DNA from: Methylocaldum sp002005105
GTDB taxonomy: Bacteria > Pseudomonadota > Gammaproteobacteria > Methylococcales > Methylococcaceae
Length of the DNA: 64,000 nucleotides
Assembly: GCF_051027545.1 (NCBI RefSeq)
Contig: NZ_CP194902.1
Coordinates: 2,170,001-2,234,000, forward strand
Direction of reading: 5' to 3'
Shown here one piece after another: positions 61,901 to 64,000 of the stretch (the first letter of the stretch is position 1; every line of letters starts with the position of its first letter). The translations under genes were made by a program, and so were the position numbers. The notes beneath the pieces are model-generated. The model was not told the origin of the DNA. It worked only from the letters and a program-made list of their open reading frames with translations, and made no database searches.

Positions 61901-62967
61901 ACGATGCGGAACTGCTCGTCAGGACGGGAAAAGTGCTTCGGTGGAGCGGAGATCATGCGGGTGCTCGCGAGCGTTTGGAGAAGGCGGCGGTTCTTCGTCC
62001 GAATGACCCGGTGATTCGCTACGAGCTAGCCGAGCTAGACCGCCGTCTCAGACCCATTATGCAAATCGAGGGACTGTACTTTGAAGACAACTCGGATCGG
62101 TCGTACTTCAGCATTGCGCCATCCGTGAATTACGGTATTTCGGACAGACTTTCCTTCTGGGGCTATTACAGATACATCGATTTCGATCAGACCGTCGATT
62201 TGAGGCCGTCAGGAACGGGCGGAGCGCCGGTGGAAACGGACTTTCAGGCGGTAGGCCACCAATTCGAGGGCAAACTGCGGTATGAGCTGAACGAGCTGGG
62301 GCCGCGTTCGGCGATCGCATTTTCGGCGGGGGCTGCCGGTTTCTCGAGCCGATCGTCTCCCGCCGGTTCCCCAGACTCCTCTCCGACCTACCCGTTGGGC
62401 TCGATTCATTTCAATACCGGCATAGGCGATAACGTCGATTTCTCGATCGGAGCCGATCACAGCTATGTCAACACGGCGGGCGCCATAGCCAACCATATCT
62501 CGTTTTTCAGGGCCGTAGGCGGATTCAAGCTCAGGGCCTTGGATACGCTCAGCTTAGCGGCCAACCATTATTTCTTCTCTTATAGCGATAACAACGAGCG
62601 TAACCGGACTGAAGTTCTTATCGAAAACAGGTTTTGGAAAGATCCGGACTTTAGCATAGGCGCACAGTTCACCTTCGACGATACGCGTAAAATGAGCGAC
62701 TTGTTCTGGACACCGGACAACTATTTCGGATTGATGGCGCCTTTCAGCTTAAGAACCCGGCTCGGCGATGCCGTCTCCGCAGAGGTCACCGTGGCTCCGG
62801 GTGTTGGCAAAGAAGCCGGCACCGATTTTAGTTTTCAGCTGAGTGCGGGTGGCAGTGTCAAATGGAACGTGGCCGACAACTTTAGTTTGTATGTAACGGC
62901 TTCGAGGTACGAGGCTGCGACCTATTCTAACTTTGCTGCCATCGCCGGCGCCTTGATCGAGTTTTGA
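58912..62967 (+). CDS. Giant TPR - polysaccharide deacetylase - outer-membrane beta-barrel fusion
   Basis: The 1351 residues start at ATG 58912 (a GTG lies 3 nt earlier). Signal peptide to about residue 35 (LIALVFAAAVTAEE). TPR units from about 38 to 690 (AWRGLAWSYWALGEKTRAYK, EAVEVLKRYLAAHPEKD). A NodB/PgaB-like deacetylase from about 700 (IPVLLYHGI at 703) with TFDD (Asp766, Asp767) and a His823-x5-His829 site (CHSTEGQHY), which look functional. Short TPRs follow, then from about 1044 a beta-barrel ending in Phe (GALIEF), about 308 residues, the size of the PgaA porin. It combines PgaA and PgaB roles: de-N-acetylating and exporting a polymer across the outer membrane. Confidence 0.88.
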   Translation: MLGNCHFFGPSAASLIFERVLLSLIALVFAAAVTAEESTSESADTVLNRADALYSEKKYEDARREYERAIAIDKGSVAAWRGLAWSYWALGEKTRAYKIWTDLFAAFPDDVSILLALGKACEQDRHWDRALDYYSRVMKNDPEEEQAHLGRARIFLAQRAYKPAEREIRAVMKRAPADAAVSSLLADALIGQQRYKDAEEILRPLVKAEPVPANQRRLGHTLAELGRYEEAAEYYRKCLQIQRDDDLVAGWRQLGSKLRRLGQHQRAYEIWRGLLKDFPGDVPTLLAFGRASEQDQLLSQALDYYAQVVQKAPGDEAAHLGRARIFSAQKDYASAEREIRSILDRSPENVEAKLALVENLTSTGNRKEAEAILRSLVELDHAPEHLRRLGTLLADLGRNEESIAYLKQSLQASPDDYLATLGLAHAYWNEHRYDEAVEVLKRYLAAHPEKDVARARLAEHYTALGNWERAESEWRFLVAKHPEDSKWTIRLARLLVWAGRHEDAVRLAKQVLEQEPDNVNALGLIADDAVYSGDTEAGVRWLTRLTAVAPSPDRLIQLGNLHLELAGRLDKEGKQEASAIHYAVALQEFEHAVALDPIKSGGPIELIEAKRLRGQIAEAVELAEQLHAKYPNSGRTLHQLVNAYWGQGDFSAARDMLEVMEPLYPGKVTLQQNLAKLTFYSGEQGRALEALNALYENTESPSIPVLLYHGITGSNREDTVPQRQFRDQLIALKKEGYQSITMDQLLDFLEKKDVNLPPKPILITFDDARSDSFRNADPVLAETGFKATMFVPVADVATRGAYTVAWPEIRRYFATGRWDMQCHSTEGQHYVPVDKDGHLGRFLVNRMWLDGEGRLETYEEYAARIEADYRDCRDVLSREVPGSKIIAFSFPYSDQGHKSLSNEPAAFKLNRELPEKYFRMAFHVENDYLLTRNSPRFYLPRFEVPREYTGNDLVARLKAIDPIASTSNELALLYASAGRYSQAMEIFDRLGREGAMDDAELLVRTGKVLRWSGDHAGARERLEKAAVLRPNDPVIRYELAELDRRLRPIMQIEGLYFEDNSDRSYFSIAPSVNYGISDRLSFWGYYRYIDFDQTVDLRPSGTGGAPVETDFQAVGHQFEGKLRYELNELGPRSAIAFSAGAAGFSSRSSPAGSPDSSPTYPLGSIHFNTGIGDNVDFSIGADHSYVNTAGAIANHISFFRAVGGFKLRALDTLSLAANHYFFSYSDNNERNRTEVLIENRFWKDPDFSIGAQFTFDDTRKMSDLFWTPDNYFGLMAPFSLRTRLGDAVSAEVTVAPGVGKEAGTDFSFQLSAGGSVKWNVADNFSLYVTASRYEAATYSNFAAIAGALIEF

Positions 62968-63046
62968 CACTCATTCCGACGGGCTGTATCTGAAGGATTT
63001 TTATCGGCTTCAAGGGACAATTGACTAGGAATAGGATCAATCAGAC

Positions 63047-63982
63047 ATGGACGCAGTGAGCTTGTTCAAACCTTTAACCATGTTCGTTGCCGCGGTCGGG
63101 ATGATTGCTGCACCTTCGGCCTCGGGATTTTCGGACGGATTCGATAGCGATGTCGTGCTTTATGAGACGGCCGACATGAGCGACAGTAACGACAACGATT
63201 GGTGGCTGAACTCCGGGGCCTATTTCTACCGGTCAGGCGGAATAGGAATGACCGTGCAGGGAAAGCTTGCCGACGATGATCAGTGGCGGTTGCTGTATGC
63301 CACGACCAATCCGGTCGATACCGATGATGGGTATCGGCCACAAAATATATTCCGCCTAGTCACACGATCGAAATTCAAGAATTTTACTCAACAAGTCTAT
63401 TTCAATATCGAGCGGATCAATGCGTCGGGTAGTCCGAATCGGAACGAATCCAATGGAGTATTGTTTTTTCATCGATATCAGAACGGCGATAATCTGTATT
63501 ACGCCGGAATACGTGTCGATGGTTATGCGGTAATCAAGAAAAAGCTCAACGGGAAATACTATACGCTGAAAACCGTAGGGATCTATCAGGGGGGATATGA
63601 CCGCGTTTCTAAACCCAATCTTATTCCTACCAACCAATGGATTGGTTTGAGAACGGTTATATCGGACAATGCTGCCGGCAATGTCATCATTGCGCTTTAT
63701 CTGAATGATCCTCTACTCGGGGCCGACTGGACCAAGGTGCTCGAGGTCGAAGATACGGGCTCCCCGGTCGCTCCGCTTCTGAACGAGGGTTATGCAGGCA
63801 TCCGTACCGATTTCATGGATATCCGATTCGATCATTACGAGGCGATCGAGAAACAGGATATGGCCGACGCCGTCCACCGCAACGAGAGCACGACGCTATT
63901 CCGTGCAATCGGCGAGGCTCCGCTCCACCCCCCGAACGGCATTCCGTTCGTAGTAGCTTCCTTTGACCAAATCGGCCTGTAG
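63047..63982 (+). CDS. Secreted concanavalin-A-like (lectin or lyase fold) protein
   Basis: The 311 residues begin with a signal peptide (cleavage near SASG). A beta-rich domain follows, containing FRLVTRSKFKNFTQQVYFNI, GVLFFHRYQNGDNLYYAGIR and GYAGIRTDFMDIRFDHYEA, a pattern seen in LamG/DUF1080/alginate-lyase-like jelly rolls. It has no obvious catalytic motif. It lies 80 bp after the giant exporter on the same strand, so it may bind or trim the exported polymer. The stop is 18 bp before the window end. Confidence 0.65.
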   Translation: MDAVSLFKPLTMFVAAVGMIAAPSASGFSDGFDSDVVLYETADMSDSNDNDWWLNSGAYFYRSGGIGMTVQGKLADDDQWRLLYATTNPVDTDDGYRPQNIFRLVTRSKFKNFTQQVYFNIERINASGSPNRNESNGVLFFHRYQNGDNLYYAGIRVDGYAVIKKKLNGKYYTLKTVGIYQGGYDRVSKPNLIPTNQWIGLRTVISDNAAGNVIIALYLNDPLLGADWTKVLEVEDTGSPVAPLLNEGYAGIRTDFMDIRFDHYEAIEKQDMADAVHRNESTTLFRAIGEAPLHPPNGIPFVVASFDQIGL

Positions 63983-64000
63983 CAGCTTCGCCACATCGGC

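Overview
The window looks like chromosome from a gammaproteobacterial methylotroph, most likely a Methylococcaceae-type methanotroph. The pointers are two methylene-tetrahydromethanopterin dehydrogenase genes, PEP-CTERM/exosortase-associated genes (prsR, prsT and a TIGR04073-type gene), ADP-glucose-type glycogen synthase, and gammaproteobacterial forms of RapA, ArgA and ArgE. There is no rRNA, no convincing tRNA and no phage module. The genus assignment is inference.

Layout. 1-3.5 kb: the 3' end of the regulator prsR and the TPR gene prsT. 3.7-8.8 kb: an SH3-domain membrane protein, then ilvD, argE and argA. 9-12.7 kb: glycogen synthase with a long disordered N-terminus and a GH13 enzyme. 13.4-15.9 kb: two mtdB-type dehydrogenases around a globin. 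16-22.6 kb: a LOG-family protein, rapA and a membrane Ser/Thr kinase. 22.8-24.8 kb: a mobile-DNA patch with a RAYT transposase gene broken by a small inverted-repeat element, and an orphan integron cassette with an attC site. 24.8-32.1 kb: a five-gene operon (GMC oxidoreductase, alpha/beta hydrolase, acetoacetate-decarboxylase-like protein, patatin, metallophosphoesterase). 33.4-39.3 kb: a methyltransferase, an acyl-CoA-dehydrogenase-like flavoprotein, a TIGR04073-type protein, a B12/radical-SAM protein, an AbrB/VapC toxin-antitoxin pair and an orphan HicB. 39.3-45.4 kb: a MacAB-TolC-type efflux operon that begins with an ECF sigma factor, a membrane protein and a periplasmic sensor (CnrH/Y/X-like logic). 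45.7-49.5 kb: a DUF155 protein, a DUF1992 protein, ParA and ChrA. 49.8-53.4 kb: a sulfate importer operon (cysT-cysW-cysA) plus a small hydrolase. 54.9-64 kb: an exopolysaccharide locus.

The most interesting system is the exopolysaccharide locus at 54.9-64 kb. It encodes a processive GT2 synthase, a membrane-anchored deacetylase-like partner whose active site is degraded, a 1351-residue protein that fuses TPRs, an intact-looking polysaccharide deacetylase and a C-terminal outer-membrane beta-barrel, and a secreted lectin-like protein. In the known Pga system the deacetylase (PgaB) and the TPR-porin (PgaA) are separate proteins, so this looks like a one-piece deacetylase-exporter.

The intergenic DNA is also unusual. 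A constant 16-nt core (TTCCAATCGCAAACGG) alternates with hairpins whose stems change in a compensated way, in four clusters. GTAG-type REP palindromes sit beside three of those clusters. A ~147-bp multi-hairpin repeat occurs twice in opposite orientation. Two short terminal-inverted-repeat elements are present, one of them inside the RAYT gene.
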